From DASYVD01 sp050693035 (GTDB taxonomy: Bacteria > Actinomycetota > UBA4738 > CALAEC01), in contig JBOGWB010000061.1 in assembly GCA_050693035.1 (NCBI GenBank), positions 20,464 to 84,463 of the forward strand: 64,000 nt of DNA. Direction: 5' to 3'. Made by a program: the position numbers and the translations under genes. The notes beneath the pieces were generated by a model that was given only the letters and a program-made list of their open reading frames with translations, was not told the DNA's origin and ran no database searches. Shown here piece by piece: positions 53,116-61,667 of the stretch. Numbering within the stretch: position 1 is the stretch's first letter; the number at the start of each line of letters is the position of its first letter.

Positions 53116-53916
53116 TCAGCCGTCTAGCCCGAGGAGCGGCTCGAGGCCGACGGTGAGGCCGGGCCGCGTGGGGATCTCCTTGATGGCCAGAACCACCCCG
53201 GGCAGATAGCAAGTCCTGTCGTACGCGTCGTGCCGGATGGAGAGACTCTGGCCCAGCGCCCCGAAGAGAACCTCCTGATGGGCGACCAGGCCTGGAAGGC
53301 GGACGCTGTGGACCCTGATCCCCTCGATCTCACCCCCACGCACGCCGGGCACCTTCTCTGCCGACGGGCCCGTCCATTTCTCCTCGCGCGCGGCCGCGAT
53401 CCGCGAGGCAGTGGCCGCGGCCGTCCCGGACGGCGCGTCGGCCTTCTGGTCCTGATGCAGCTCGATGATCTCAGCGGCCGGGAAGAACCGCGCTGCCGCC
53501 TCGGCGAACCGCTGTCCGATCACGGCGCCGAGGGAGAAGTTGGGGGCGATGATCACGTGGGCGTCCCCGCCTTCCTGGTCGATCCAGCGCTGGATCTCGT
53601 CGACCTCCTCGGGACCGATACCGCTGGTCCCGACGACCAGGTGCATGGCGTGGTCGACGCCCCACCGGATGTTCTCCATGACCGCGCCGGGCTCCGTGAA
53701 GTCCACGGCAACCTCGGTCTCTGCCTGCAAGAGCGTCTCGATCTGAGGCGAGACCTCGACGTCCACCTCGGGATGGCCGATGACCTGCCCGATGTTGACG
53801 CCGGGGCGCGACGGATTGATCGCCGCCACCAAAACGAGGTCGGGATGCTGAGCCACCGCGCGGCACACAAGCTGGCCCATCTTGCCGAGGGCCCCGATCA
53901 CACCGACGCGGATCAA
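53116..53916 (-). CDS. dapB: 4-hydroxy-tetrahydrodipicolinate reductase
   Basis: A 266-residue NAD(P)H-dependent reductase of the DAP pathway. Nucleotide loop GVIGALGKMGQLV; VAVDFTEPGAVMENI; GTSGIGPEEVDEI; catalytic ELHQDQKADAPSGTA with the Lys; C-terminal HQEVLFGALGQSLSIRHD and SFxxG-like block. Start TTG 53916 overlaps the M16 peptidase stop as TTGA, the same coupling signal seen elsewhere in the window. It ends the long ylxR-infB...pnp-peptidase run. Confidence 0.95.
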   Translation of the reverse strand: MIRVGVIGALGKMGQLVCRAVAQHPDLVLVAAINPSRPGVNIGQVIGHPEVDVEVSPQIETLLQAETEVAVDFTEPGAVMENIRWGVDHAMHLVVGTSGIGPEEVDEIQRWIDQEGGDAHVIIAPNFSLGAVIGQRFAEAAARFFPAAEIIELHQDQKADAPSGTAAATASRIAAAREEKWTGPSAEKVPGVRGGEIEGIRVHSVRLPGLVAHQEVLFGALGQSLSIRHDAYDRTCYLPGVVLAIKEIPTRPGLTVGLEPLLGLDG

Positions 53917-55250
53917 TTCCTGCCTCTTTCGCTGCGGCCACCGGCCGCTGCCGCCGCGGGCACGGTGGCACGGGCCGCTGTCTTCCCGGCGCCGGCGAAC
54001 TCGTCGAACGCGCCTTCCTCGAATGGGCCGATGACCGCGACCGATCGCCGCCGGAGCAACACCTCCGCAGCGATCTCCTTCGCGTCCTCCCGGGTAACCG
54101 CATCGACTCGCTCGATGATCTCGTCCATGGACAGGATCTCCCCGTGGCCGAGCTCGGACTTCCCCAGGCGCGTCATACGGCCGCCGGTGTCTTCCATGGA
54201 CAGCACCAGCGCGCCCTTCATGTGTCCCTTGGCCCGCTCCAGCTCCTCCCCGGTCACACCGTTCTCGGCGACATCGTCGAGCTCCCGGTTGACCAGCTCC
54301 ATGACCTCTCGGGCCCGAGCCGGCGTGGTCCCCGCGTAGACGCAGAAGGCTCCGGTTTCCGCGTACATGGCGTGGTAGGAGTACACGGAGTACGCGAGGC
54401 CCCGCTTCTCCCGGATCTCCTGGAACAGGCGAGATGACATCCCTCCACCGAGTGCGTTGTTGACCACGCCGAAGGCGAAGCGTCGGGGATCGCTCCGGGC
54501 CAGGCCGCCGCTCCCGATGCAGATGTGAGCCTGTTCGGTGGGCCGGCGGCGCACGGCGGCGATCCCGGACGGCCGGGGAGCCTGTCCCCCGGACCGGACG
54601 GTCCATCGGCCGCGGCGGACGCGCGGGCCCGTATCGACCTGCGCTTCCACCAAGGCGACGAGCTGCTCGTGCTCGAAGTTCCCGGCGCCAGCCACGATGT
54701 AGTTGCCCGGCACGTAGTGCCGCTTCCAGAACCGGCGGATCTGCTCGCGGGTCGCCTTGGTGATCGTGTCCACCGTGCCAAGCACGGGCCGTCCCAGTGG
54801 GTGCCCTCGCCACAGTGTCTCGGTGAACAGGTCGTGGACGAGCTCGTCGGGGGCATCCTCGTGCATGTTGATCTCCTCGAGGATCACCTGTCGCTCGGCT
54901 TCCATGTCCTCACCGCGCATCATGGAGTTCTGGAGCATGTCGAACAGGTGATCGACGGCCATCGGCAGGTCCTTGTCGAGCACCCTGGCGTAGAACGTGG
55001 TGTTCTCTTTCGACGTGTAGGCGTTCACGTCCCCACCCACGGCGTCGAAAGCCTCGGCGATGTCACGGGCGGACCGCGTTCGGGTCCCCTTGAACAGCAG
55101 GTGCTCCAAGAAGTGCGACGCCCCCGCGAGCTCGCGGCGCTCGTCACGGGACCCGACCGCAACCCAGATCCCGGTGGTGACCGAGCGGACGGCGGGCATG
55201 TGCTCGGTGACGATCCGGAGCCCCGACTCGTACTCGCTGCGCTCGATCAC
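53913..55250 (-). CDS. M16 family zinc peptidase (processing-peptidase-like)
   Basis: A 445-residue M16B peptidase. The inverted zinc motif HxxEH is HFLEH at 46-50, followed by the downstream acidic ligand in the AYTSKENTTFYARV to EEINMHEDAP region. The C-terminal half has the second, inactive M16 fold (GLARSDPRRFAFGVVNNALGGG, EKRGLAYSVYSYH). Start GTG 55250 gives the normal lead-in to ESGLRIVTEHMP; longer frames run into pnp. The pnp-M16-dapB order is conserved in actinobacteria; the substrate is unknown. Confidence 0.93.
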   Translation of the reverse strand: MIERSEYESGLRIVTEHMPAVRSVTTGIWVAVGSRDERRELAGASHFLEHLLFKGTRTRSARDIAEAFDAVGGDVNAYTSKENTTFYARVLDKDLPMAVDHLFDMLQNSMMRGEDMEAERQVILEEINMHEDAPDELVHDLFTETLWRGHPLGRPVLGTVDTITKATREQIRRFWKRHYVPGNYIVAGAGNFEHEQLVALVEAQVDTGPRVRRGRWTVRSGGQAPRPSGIAAVRRRPTEQAHICIGSGGLARSDPRRFAFGVVNNALGGGMSSRLFQEIREKRGLAYSVYSYHAMYAETGAFCVYAGTTPARAREVMELVNRELDDVAENGVTGEELERAKGHMKGALVLSMEDTGGRMTRLGKSELGHGEILSMDEIIERVDAVTREDAKEIAAEVLLRRRSVAVIGPFEEGAFDEFAGAGKTAARATVPAAAAAGGRSERGRN

Positions 55251-55296
55251 CGGGCTCGCCCAGGCATCCTCGACGACGCTCTCGTGAGCACCAGGC

Positions 55297-57630
55297 TCAA
55301 GCCTCGCGCGGCCCGTCCCTGCGGGGCCCGGGCCGGCGGCGGCGGCGGTCATCGCGGTCTCGATCTCCACGCTCACCGCGACCTCCGCGGTCACCTCGGC
55401 CTCCACGATCGCGCCGCTCAGTGCGCGCCGCCTCGGCTTCCGCCTTCAGCTCCTCGGCCGACGGCGGCTCCTCTCCCTCCCAGATCGGACGGAGGCCGAC
55501 CCGGAGCTTGATGCCCGGCTCGATCTTGACCACAACCACGTCGAGCTCGTCCCCCATCTTCACCACGTCCTCGACGGACTCGACGCGCTCGCCGCCCCTC
55601 CGAAGCTCGGAGATGTGGATCAACCCGTCGATCCCGGGAAGGATGTTCACGAAGGCACCGAACTCGGCGGTCTTCACCACCTTGCCGTGAAAGACCTCAC
55701 CCACCTCGGGGATGCGCGGATTGAGGATCTCTTCGATCATCTGACGGGCCCGTTCTGCGCCCTCTCCCTCCTTCGACCCGATGAAGACGGTGCCGTCGTC
55801 CCGGATGTCGATGTCGGCGCCGGTGGTAGCGATGATCTCGTTGATTCGCTTTCCCTTGGGCCCGATGACCTCTCCGATCTTGTCCACCGGGATCTGGATG
55901 GTCATCACCCGAGGCGCCTGGAGCGAAAGGGCTTCGCGGGGTCCGGATAGCGTCGCCAGCATCTTCTCCAGGATGAACAGACGTGCATCCCGAGCCTGCT
56001 TCAACGCTCCGTTCAGGACCTCCGCCGGAAGACCACTCACCTTGGTGTCGAGCTGAAGCGCCGTGACGTAGTCCCGGGTGCCGGCTACCTTGAAGTCCAT
56101 GTCACCCAGGGCGTCCTCGACCCCGAGGATGTCGGTGAGCGTGACGAAGTCCCCACCCTCGGCGATCAGGCCCATGGCGATCCCCGCCACCGGCGCCTTG
56201 ATCGGCACCCCCGCATCCATGAGGGACAGCGTGGACGCGCACACACTCGCCATCGACGTCGACCCGTTCGACTCCAGGACCTCGGACACGAGGCGGAGCG
56301 CGTAGGGGAACTCCTCCTCGTCCGGGATCACGGGAAGGAGCGCTCGCTCGGCGAGGGCGCCATGTCCGATCTCGCGCCGGCGAGGTCCCCGCATGAAGCC
56401 GGTCTCACCCGTGGAGAACGGCGGGAAGTTGTAGTGATGGATGTAGCGCTTGAACTCGTCGGGATCGAGCGTGTCGATAGCCTGCCGCATCCGGAGCATC
56501 CCCAGCGTGGTCACGTTGAGCACCTGAGTCTCGCCTCGCTGGAAGAGGCCCGACCCGTGCGCTCGCGGCACGATGCCGACCTGGCACGAGATGGACCGGA
56601 TCTCGTCGGGCCGGCGGCCGTCGAGCCGTACTCCCTCCTCCAAGATCCTGCGCCGCATGACTTCCTTCTCCAAGTCGCGGAACGCCCTGCTCACCGGGTC
56701 GGCCCGGGTGGCCAGAACGTCGGCGCCCCACGTCTCGGCCAGATGGACCGCGAGCTCCGCTCGGATGGCGTCCAGAGCCTCGCCCCGGTCCTGCTTTCCG
56801 GCGATCCGCAGGGCCTCACGGATGCGTTCGCCGGCGAACCGCTCCACGGCGGCTTTGGTCTCGTCGTCGTAGTCGGCAGCCGCGGGGAACTCCCGCAGCG
56901 AGGCGCCGGCCGCCTTGACCACTTCCTCCTGGAAGTCGACCAGCTCGCCGATCCACCGCTTGGCCTCCTCGAGGCCCTCGGCAACGATCTCCTCGGTCGG
57001 GGCCGGCTGGCCCTCCTGGATCAACTGCACACCCTCTTCGGTGGTCTCGGCTTCGACCATGAGGATGTCCACGCCCCCCAGATCATTCCGGCGCCCGGCC
57101 ACGACCATGTCGAAGGTGCCCAGGTCGACCTGCTGGTAGTTGGGGTTGGGAACCCACCGCCCGTCGATGAAACCGACACGGACGGCGCCGATCGGTCCGT
57201 CGAACGGCAGGCCCGCCAGGGAAACGGCCAGGCTGGCGCCGTTGATCCCCGGGATGTCGTACGGGTTGGCCTGGTCGGCGGACAGGACGGTGCAGATCAC
57301 CTGCACCTCTTGGCGGAAGCCCTTGCGGAAGGTGGGGCGAAGCGGGCGGTCGATGAGCCGGGCCGTCAGGATGGCGGTCTCGCTCGGCCGACCCTCACGT
57401 CGGAAGAATCCTCCGGGGATCTTTCCCGCGGCGTACATCCGCTCCTCGACGTCCACGGTGAGCGGGAAGAAGTCGATCCCCTCCCGCGGGGCACTGGTCA
57501 CGCAGGTGGACAGGACCTGGGTCTCGCCCAGTGTGACCAGGGCCGAACCGTGTGCCTGCTTGGCGAGTAGGCCGGTCTCGAACGTGACCTGCATCCCGCC
57601 GATGTCGCGAGTGAGCCTGATCGGTTCCAT
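55297..57630 (-). CDS. pnp: Polyribonucleotide nucleotidyltransferase (PNPase)
   Basis: A 777-residue phosphorolytic 3'-5' exoribonuclease. Two RNase PH domains flank a helical linker (first FETGLLAKQAHGSALVTLGE; second SFTDILGVEDALGDMDFK-like, in which VTLTDILGVEDALGDMDF is visible), then KH (IGEVIGPKGKRINEIIATTG) and S1 (GEVFHGKVVKTAEFGAFVNI). The last ~45 residues are an Arg/Gly/Asp-rich disordered tail. Start ATG 57630 follows AAGGAGG, which lies in the arm of a hairpin (see the leader feature). Confidence 0.97.
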   Translation of the reverse strand: MEPIRLTRDIGGMQVTFETGLLAKQAHGSALVTLGETQVLSTCVTSAPREGIDFFPLTVDVEERMYAAGKIPGGFFRREGRPSETAILTARLIDRPLRPTFRKGFRQEVQVICTVLSADQANPYDIPGINGASLAVSLAGLPFDGPIGAVRVGFIDGRWVPNPNYQQVDLGTFDMVVAGRRNDLGGVDILMVEAETTEEGVQLIQEGQPAPTEEIVAEGLEEAKRWIGELVDFQEEVVKAAGASLREFPAAADYDDETKAAVERFAGERIREALRIAGKQDRGEALDAIRAELAVHLAETWGADVLATRADPVSRAFRDLEKEVMRRRILEEGVRLDGRRPDEIRSISCQVGIVPRAHGSGLFQRGETQVLNVTTLGMLRMRQAIDTLDPDEFKRYIHHYNFPPFSTGETGFMRGPRRREIGHGALAERALLPVIPDEEEFPYALRLVSEVLESNGSTSMASVCASTLSLMDAGVPIKAPVAGIAMGLIAEGGDFVTLTDILGVEDALGDMDFKVAGTRDYVTALQLDTKVSGLPAEVLNGALKQARDARLFILEKMLATLSGPREALSLQAPRVMTIQIPVDKIGEVIGPKGKRINEIIATTGADIDIRDDGTVFIGSKEGEGAERARQMIEEILNPRIPEVGEVFHGKVVKTAEFGAFVNILPGIDGLIHISELRRGGERVESVEDVVKMGDELDVVVVKIEPGIKLRVGLRPIWEGEEPPSAEELKAEAEAARTERRDRGGRGDRGGRGERGDRDRDDRRRRRPGPRRDGPREA

Positions 57631-57638
57631 ATCGATGC

Positions 57639-57768
57639 CTCCTTGCACGTCGTTCTGCAAGGAGCGGGGGGAAGCGGGCCAGTTCTCAGTGGTGGGCCTC
57701 GGTCGCCGGGGTGGCGCAAGCGTCCGGGGTCCGCGACTGATAACTGAACCGCTCGGGACCCCCGCTCC
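57639..57768 (-). ncRNA. Structured pnp leader (Actino-pnp-like RNA)
   Basis: In the 194-base rpsO-pnp spacer the transcript can fold in several ways. A perfect 9-bp hairpin (CTCCTTGCA at 57639-57647 with TGCAAGGAG at 57656-57664, 8-base loop) places the pnp ribosome site in its arm. A long-range stem pairs 57661-57670 (ggagcggggg) with 57759-57768 (cccccgctcc). A third pairing, 57726-57732 with 57756-57762, excludes the long stem. An Actino-pnp motif is known in Rfam from leaders of actinobacterial exoribonuclease genes; I judge this to be such an element by position, not by a covariance search. Confidence 0.6.
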
Positions 57769-57824
57769 ATTCCTATGTGTGGGCGGTGTCTCCTACCTGC
57801 CGGGTTCCTCCCTTCGGACGGACC

Positions 57825-58094
57825 CTATCGCCGCAGCCCGAGCCGCTCGATCAGTGCCCGGTACCGGTCGATGTCCATTCGCTTCACGTACTCGAGTAGT
57901 CGACGGCGCCTCCCCACCATCCTGAGAAGCCCCCTGCGCGAGTGGTGGTCTTTCTTGTGAGCCTTGAGATGCTCGGTCAGCTCGTCGATGCGCTTCGTGA
58001 GGATGGCGATCTGGACATCGGGCGAACCGGTATCCGAGTCGTCCCTACGGAAGTCCTCGATGAGCTTCTGTTTGTCGATCTTGGCGAGGACCAT
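57825..58094 (-). CDS. rpsO: 30S ribosomal protein S15
   Basis: An 89-residue S15, normal length, from ATG 58094. DSDTGSPDVQIAILTKRIDELTEHLKAHKKDHHSRRGLL is the conserved 16S-rRNA-binding core and RRRRLLEYVKRMDIDRYRALI the end (each within the usual family pattern). It lies between ribF and pnp, the classic order. Confidence 0.98.
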   Translation of the reverse strand: MVLAKIDKQKLIEDFRRDDSDTGSPDVQIAILTKRIDELTEHLKAHKKDHHSRRGLLRMVGRRRRLLEYVKRMDIDRYRALIERLGLRR

Positions 58095-58107
58095 CCTCAA
58101 GAGGCTA

Positions 58108-59052
58108 TCACACCGGCCCCTCCGCCCCTGGGGCCGGGACCAGGGCCCTCGTGCGCGTGACATCCTCCTTCATCTGGAGAGCCAGGGCTTCGGGATTCTC
58201 GAACCGGAGCTCGTCCCGGAGCCGCTCCCAGAACTCCACGGCCAACACCCGCCCCTGGATGTCCCCCTCGAAGTCCAGGAGGAACGCTTCGACATGAAGT
58301 GGCTCCTCGCCGAACGTGGGGTTCGTGCCCACGTTGATCGCGGCCCGCCAGCTGTTCCCCTCAGCGAAGCCCCGCCCCGCGTACACACCCCGCCCGGGAA
58401 GCAGGATCCGCGCCGGGGTCCGGAGGTTGGCGGTCGGGAAGCCGAGGTCCTTGCCTCGTCCAGCCCCCGCGACCACGGTGCCCTCGACCCGATAGCGGCG
58501 CCCGAGGGCGCGCCTCGGCCAGTCCAGGTCGCCGTCGGCGAGCGCCCGGCGGATCGACGTGGAGGACACCGGGCGTCCGTCGAGCTCGGTGAGTGGCACG
58601 GTCTCGACTCGGAACCCCCGGGCCCGGCCGAGCTCCCCCAGGAGCTCAGCGGTACCGGCCGCCCTGTGGCCGAACGTGAAGTTTGCGCCGACGATGGCCT
58701 GCCGAACGCCGAGCCCGGTCACGAGCGCCTGGTCCACGAACCGCTCGGGCGGCCAGCGCGAAACATCCTCGTCGAACTCCATCACAGCCAGGACCTCCAC
58801 CCCGATCGCCTCGATCAGCTCGGACTTGCGACGGAGCGTGGTCAGGAGCTGCGGGACGTCGCGCGGCGTGAGCACCTCGCGCGGATGGCGATCGAACGTG
58901 AGGACGACAGGACGGAGGCCCTGCTCCCCTGCCGCCTTCACCGTTCGGCGGATCACGGCCTGATGGCCGACGTGGACGCCGTCGTAAAAGCCGACGGTGA
59001 CGGCCGAGCCACCGTCGGCTCGGAACGACCGGATGCCCTGAAGGATCTCCAT
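58108..59052 (-). CDS. ribF: Bifunctional riboflavin kinase / FAD synthetase
   Basis: A 314-residue enzyme from ATG 59052. The N-terminal nucleotidyltransferase has HVGH in GFYDGVHVGHQAVIRR, FDRHPREVLTP and VSSTSIRRALADGD. The C-terminal riboflavin-kinase domain has GRGKDLGFPTANLRTP and INVGTNPTFGEEPLHVEAF. It makes FMN and then FAD. A TTG two codons upstream is possible. It follows truB by 63 bases and precedes rpsO by 13. Confidence 0.96.
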   Translation of the reverse strand: MEILQGIRSFRADGGSAVTVGFYDGVHVGHQAVIRRTVKAAGEQGLRPVVLTFDRHPREVLTPRDVPQLLTTLRRKSELIEAIGVEVLAVMEFDEDVSRWPPERFVDQALVTGLGVRQAIVGANFTFGHRAAGTAELLGELGRARGFRVETVPLTELDGRPVSSTSIRRALADGDLDWPRRALGRRYRVEGTVVAGAGRGKDLGFPTANLRTPARILLPGRGVYAGRGFAEGNSWRAAINVGTNPTFGEEPLHVEAFLLDFEGDIQGRVLAVEFWERLRDELRFENPEALALQMKEDVTRTRALVPAPGAEGPV

Positions 59053-59115
59053 TCGCAAGGAGCGTAACGGATGCCCGTCCGTGGACCGGAGGCCGGAGGT
59101 GGCGGTCGGCCCTGG

Positions 59116-59964
59116 TCAGGCGGGAGCGAGTACCACCTCGGGGCGAGCCCGGGCGCCCTCGTCGCGCCACACTCCGATCAATGAGCCGTCGGGGCCGAAC
59201 ACGCCGTGGGGCCCGTCGACCCCGGAGGGCCCCAGCGGCCGCCCGTGCCTCGCGGCCTCGGCTTCCTCGGCACCGAGGTCCACCCGAGGCAGGTGAGCCA
59301 CCGCATGCTCGATCGGAAGGGGCTCCCCGGGACGATGGGGCGGCACCGCATCCTCTGCTCGGAACGGACCGATCCGAGTACGCATCAGCCGGATGAGGTG
59401 GGCCCCGCACCCGAGCCGTCCCCCAACCTCGGCGGCCAACGACCGGACGTACGTGCCGCTCGAGCAGGTCACACGGAAGTCGAAGTCCCGGCCGTCAAAG
59501 CCCAGCACGTCGAAGGCCTCTACCCGGACCCGCCTGATCGGCGCCTCCACCGCCTCGCCACTCCGGGCGGCGGCGTAGAGCCTGCGTCCCCCCACCTTCA
59601 CCGCCGAGAACGCGGGAGGCCGCTGTTCGATCTCACCGACGAGCGCTCCCACCGCGTCGCGGACGTCGCGTTCTGAGACGTCGACCGGCGCCGTACGGAT
59701 CACACGACCCTCGGCGTCGAGCGTGTCGGTCTCCTCTCCCAGCCGACCCGTTCCCTCGTACTCCTTGTCGAGGTGGCCGAGGAACCGGAGCAGTCTGGTG
59801 GCCCGTCCCAGACCCACCAGGAGGAGGCCCGTGGCCATCGGGTCCAGGGTCCCCGCGTGCCCCACCTTTCGCGTGCCGAGGGCACGCCGTATCGCGTCGA
59901 CGGCATCGTGCGACGTGATCCCGGCAGGCTTGTCGATCAGAAGGAGCCCCTCCGACCGAGCCAC
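59116..59964 (-). CDS. truB: tRNA pseudouridine-55 synthase TruB
   Basis: A 282-residue synthase making the U55 pseudouridine of the T-loop. GLLLIDKPAGITSHD, catalytic Asp41 in GHAGTLDPMATG, the Tyr in KEYEG, and SSGTYVRSLAAEVG. A C-terminal region (~200-280) replaces the usual PUA domain with a shorter actinobacterial extension. The start GTG 59964 abuts the nrnA stop. Confidence 0.96.
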   Translation of the reverse strand: MARSEGLLLIDKPAGITSHDAVDAIRRALGTRKVGHAGTLDPMATGLLLVGLGRATRLLRFLGHLDKEYEGTGRLGEETDTLDAEGRVIRTAPVDVSERDVRDAVGALVGEIEQRPPAFSAVKVGGRRLYAAARSGEAVEAPIRRVRVEAFDVLGFDGRDFDFRVTCSSGTYVRSLAAEVGGRLGCGAHLIRLMRTRIGPFRAEDAVPPHRPGEPLPIEHAVAHLPRVDLGAEEAEAARHGRPLGPSGVDGPHGVFGPDGSLIGVWRDEGARARPEVVLAPA

Positions 59965-60960
59965 CTACGCGGACGGGGCGCGGCCCGAGGACAACGCGTC
60001 GAGGAGAGCCTCCAGAGTCTCATCCAGCCCGGCCTTCGACGAGTAGCCGGCCGCGAGCCGGTGGCCACCGCCGCCGAACGACGCGGCCACCGAGGCCACG
60101 TCCGTTTGGCCACGCGAGCGGAGAGACACCTTGAAGCCCCCGTCCCGCTGTTCCTTCAACACCGCGGCCACATCGGCCTCCCGGGCCGTGCGTACCACGT
60201 CGATCAGGTCGTCTGTCTCCTCGATGCCGACCCCCACGGCGTCGAGGTCCGATCTCATCACGTAGGCCCACACGAGGTTGGCGGCGGGCTCGTGGCTGGC
60301 TCGCTCCAGGACCTTGCCCGCCAAGTGGAGGTAAGCGAGGGAGTTGTCGTCGTACAGGGCCTGGCTCAGGGCGACGTGGTCGAAGTCTTCCTCTCGAAGA
60401 CGCGCCGCGATTCGAAGCACCTCGGGGGTGGTATTGGAGAACTGGAACCTGCCGGTGTCGGTGACCAGCCCGGCGTAGAGGCACGCAGCGATGTCGCGAT
60501 CGAGTCCTCCCCCCATCCGATCGATGAGCGCGTAGACGAGCTGGGCGGTGGCGGCGGCGTTCGGATCGATCAGATCGATGCCGCCGAAGCCGGAATTCGT
60601 CACGTGATGATCAACCACGATGACCGTGCCGGCTCCCTTCACCAGGTGAGCCAGGCCGTCGAGACGGCCGATATCCGCGGTGTCCAGGGCCACAAGGACC
60701 TGCGGCTGCTTGGGCATGTCGCCGGGGGCGACCAGATGTTCCCGGCCGGGGAGGAGCGATGCCCAGCGGGGAGCCTCGCGGATCCCGTTGGGCCACGTTG
60801 CCGCCACTCGCTTCCCCCGCCGGGCCAGGAAACAGGCCAGTGCAAGCATCGATCCCATGGCGTCGGCATCGGGGTTCACGTGGCAGGCCAGGGCGACCTG
60901 ATCCGCACGCTCGAGGGCCTCCGCCGCCCGGGCCAGCGCGTCAGTCTGCTGCGTCACCAT
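59965..60960 (-). CDS. nrnA: Bifunctional oligoribonuclease / PAP phosphatase NrnA
   Basis: A 331-residue DHH-DHHA1 phosphoesterase. Metal motifs: HVNPDADAMGS (Asp31, Asp33), VALDTAD and VDHHVTN; the C-terminal DHHA1 glycine motif FGGGGHRLAAGY is intact. It degrades 2-5-nt RNAs and dephosphorylates 3'-phosphoadenosine 5'-phosphate. Start ATG 60960 lies inside the end of rbfA by 20 bases. Confidence 0.95.
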   Translation of the reverse strand: MVTQQTDALARAAEALERADQVALACHVNPDADAMGSMLALACFLARRGKRVAATWPNGIREAPRWASLLPGREHLVAPGDMPKQPQVLVALDTADIGRLDGLAHLVKGAGTVIVVDHHVTNSGFGGIDLIDPNAAATAQLVYALIDRMGGGLDRDIAACLYAGLVTDTGRFQFSNTTPEVLRIAARLREEDFDHVALSQALYDDNSLAYLHLAGKVLERASHEPAANLVWAYVMRSDLDAVGVGIEETDDLIDVVRTAREADVAAVLKEQRDGGFKVSLRSRGQTDVASVAASFGGGGHRLAAGYSSKAGLDETLEALLDALSSGRAPSA

Positions 60961-61315
60961 TCTCTTCCTCCTCGTCCCGATGGATCCCCCGCAGCAGCTC
61001 GTCCACGCGCTCCACCCGGGCGATGCCTTCGTCCTCCCGAAACTCCAGGTCCGGCAGGAACTTCATCCGCACTTGGCGCCCGATCACCGATCGGAGGTGC
61101 GGTCGGGCCGACCGTAGCGCCGCCCGGGTCGCATTCCGCTCCCGCTCCTCGCCCAAGACCGTGTAAAACACCGTGGCTCGGCGGAGGTCGGGAGTAACGG
61201 CCACACTCGTAACGGTGACGAATCCAACCCGCGGGTCTTTCAGCTTCGGAATCTCCTCCGCGAGGATCTCCCGGAACTCCTCCGAAACCCGCTCGGGACG
61301 TACTCCCTCGGTCAT
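60941..61315 (-). CDS. rbfA: Ribosome-binding factor A
   Basis: A 124-residue KH-like protein that matures the 30S subunit. PERVSEEFREILAEEIPKLKDPRVGFVTVTSV opens the fold (read in parts) and SVIGRQVRMKFLPDLEFREDE closes it, ahead of an acidic tail (HRDEEEENGDAAD). Position between infB and nrnA is standard. Confidence 0.95.
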   Translation of the reverse strand: MTEGVRPERVSEEFREILAEEIPKLKDPRVGFVTVTSVAVTPDLRRATVFYTVLGEERERNATRAALRSARPHLRSVIGRQVRMKFLPDLEFREDEGIARVERVDELLRGIHRDEEEENGDAAD

Positions 61316-61334
61316 CGCGCGTCCAGTCGCCGTG

Positions 61335-61628
61335 TCAGTCGTCTTGAGCGTGCAGGGTCAGACGGTGGTCGATGATGTCGATCATCGGTTGGCGCCACAG
61401 GTATCGCTCCACCTCGTGCATGACCTTTCGCAGATGGAATCCCTGCGCCCCCACAGCCGACACGCCGATCGTGGTTCTCTGCCATAGGTCGTGGTGGTCC
61501 ACCTCGGCGACCGAGACGTTGAACTTCGCGCGCAGCCCCGCCGAGATCGTCTTCACCACGTGCCGCTTCTCCTTGAGCGAGCCGCAGCCCGGGATCCGAA
61601 GATCGAACCTGCACAGAGCAGCCAGCAA
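61335..61628 (-). CDS. DUF503 family protein
   Basis: A 97-residue protein of the YlxP/DUF503 family. CSLKEKRHVVKTI-type core here reads CGSLKEKRHVVKTISAGLRA, and NVSVAEVDHHDLWQRT and HEVERYLWRQP follow. It is almost always located between infB and rbfA in Gram-positive bacteria, as here; a link to ribosome assembly is presumed from that. The start is TTG 61628. Confidence 0.92.
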   Translation of the reverse strand: MLAALCRFDLRIPGCGSLKEKRHVVKTISAGLRAKFNVSVAEVDHHDLWQRTTIGVSAVGAQGFHLRKVMHEVERYLWRQPMIDIIDHRLTLHAQDD

Positions 61629-61667
61629 GAGTCCCCGCCTCCGGTCGTGGGACCTGCCGCCCGGAGC

